Source: Salinisphaera sp. Q1T1-3
GTDB lineage: Bacteria > Pseudomonadota > Gammaproteobacteria > Nevskiales > Salinisphaeraceae
DNA: 64,000 nucleotides
Direction: 5' to 3'
Assembly: GCF_003602005.1 (NCBI RefSeq)
Contig: NZ_QZWD01000004.1
Coordinates: 186,001-250,000, forward strand
Position numbers and translations under genes: made by a program. Under the pieces are notes generated by a model that saw only the letters and a list, made by a program, of their open reading frames with translations, had not been told where the DNA came from and made no database searches. Positions 63,833 through 64,000 of this stretch are shown piece after piece. Position 1 is the first letter of the stretch, and each line of letters starts with the position of its first letter.

Positions 63833-64000
63833 TCATGCGGCTGCCGCACATCGATTCCGACCGGCGCTCTTGGCGTCGTAGAGGGCATGATCGGCTGCCG
63901 ACAACAACGCGCTGCCACTGCGGTGCGGGGCCGAGGAATGAACGAAGCCGAAGCTGGCGGTGACATGGATACCGCCGTCGGCAGCCCGAACCGGCCGGTG
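63833..64000 (-). CDS. GGDEF (diguanylate cyclase) C-terminal end, continues beyond the window
   Basis: On the minus strand the frame open to the right edge reads GGIHVTASFGFV, then LLSAADHALYDAKSAGRNRC and a short tail to a TGA at 63833-63835. These are the last strands and helix of a GGDEF domain, where ADHALYDAKSAGRNR is the usual ending. The catalytic GGDEF loop and any sensor domain lie outside the window, so activity cannot be judged. Confidence 0.8.
   Translation of the reverse strand, partial: HRPVRAADGGIHVTASFGFVHSSAPHRSGSALLSAADHALYDAKSAGRNRCAAAA

Noticed and set aside
1-64000. tRNA, rRNA or CRISPR features
   Set aside because: Scanned by eye for cloverleaf-like ends, rRNA-like blocks and regularly spaced repeats; none found.

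Overview
The window is about 64 kb of GC-rich DNA from what looks like a free-living, salt-tolerant gammaproteobacterium. The gene families (YccS, Prc, ArfB, RlmM-like methyltransferase, Cra-type regulator, OprD-like porin, NhaD antiporter, OpgC family) and the codon usage suggest something close to Salinisphaera. That placement is an inference from gene content and was not tested by any search. I saw no rRNA, tRNA, CRISPR array, prophage or intact transposase gene.

Layout. 1-7 kb: a YrhK-like fragment, yccS, then tauE-like, RlmM-like and prc on the plus strand. 7-7.4 kb: a decayed IS481-family transposase. 7.4-10.3 kb: a minus-strand group (DsbA-like oxidoreductase, DUF3253, cupin, small membrane protein) and an outer-membrane beta-barrel protein. 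10.6-12.9 kb: nhaD convergent with an HTH regulator. 13-19.7 kb: a long minus-strand array reading radical-SAM protein, SatD, DUF3307, DUF4130-UdgX fusion, sugar porter, lipoprotein. Its first gene has a LexA-like box at the start codon. 19.8-21.2 kb: mscS-arfB. 21.2-32.4 kb: periplasmic GH3 enzyme, LysR and AraC regulators, alcohol dehydrogenase, lipoproteins, hydrolase, a Yellow/MRJP-like protein and an OprD-like porin.

32.6-40.7 kb is a polyol utilisation locus (pentulose kinase, ribose-type ABC transporter, zinc dehydrogenase, LacI regulator). 40.8-49.2 kb is the fructose PTS operon fruBKA, facing a Cra/FruR-like regulator and a sugar porter. 49.3-54 kb holds an SDR, two-domain-free hydrolase, DedA protein, P-loop kinase and OpgC-like acyltransferase. 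54.2-61.2 kb is a divergent envelope cluster: an NfeD-like protein plus two SPFH/flotillin proteins on one side, and two coiled-coil proteins, a DUF6384 protein and a DUF2076 protein on the other. The right end carries a YpeA-like acetyltransferase, decayed ubiX/ubiD genes and the end of a GGDEF gene.

Two things stand out. First, the putatively SOS-controlled array of DNA-repair-like genes at 15.4-19.7 kb, which pairs a radical-SAM/DUF4130-UdgX module with a SatD/DUF3307 module. Second, a family of six short inverted-repeat elements (28-309 bp) scattered at 2.9, 13.0, 24.0, 30.6, 34.4 and 61.4 kb; in four of the six the terminal G completes the TAG stop codon of the neighbouring gene.
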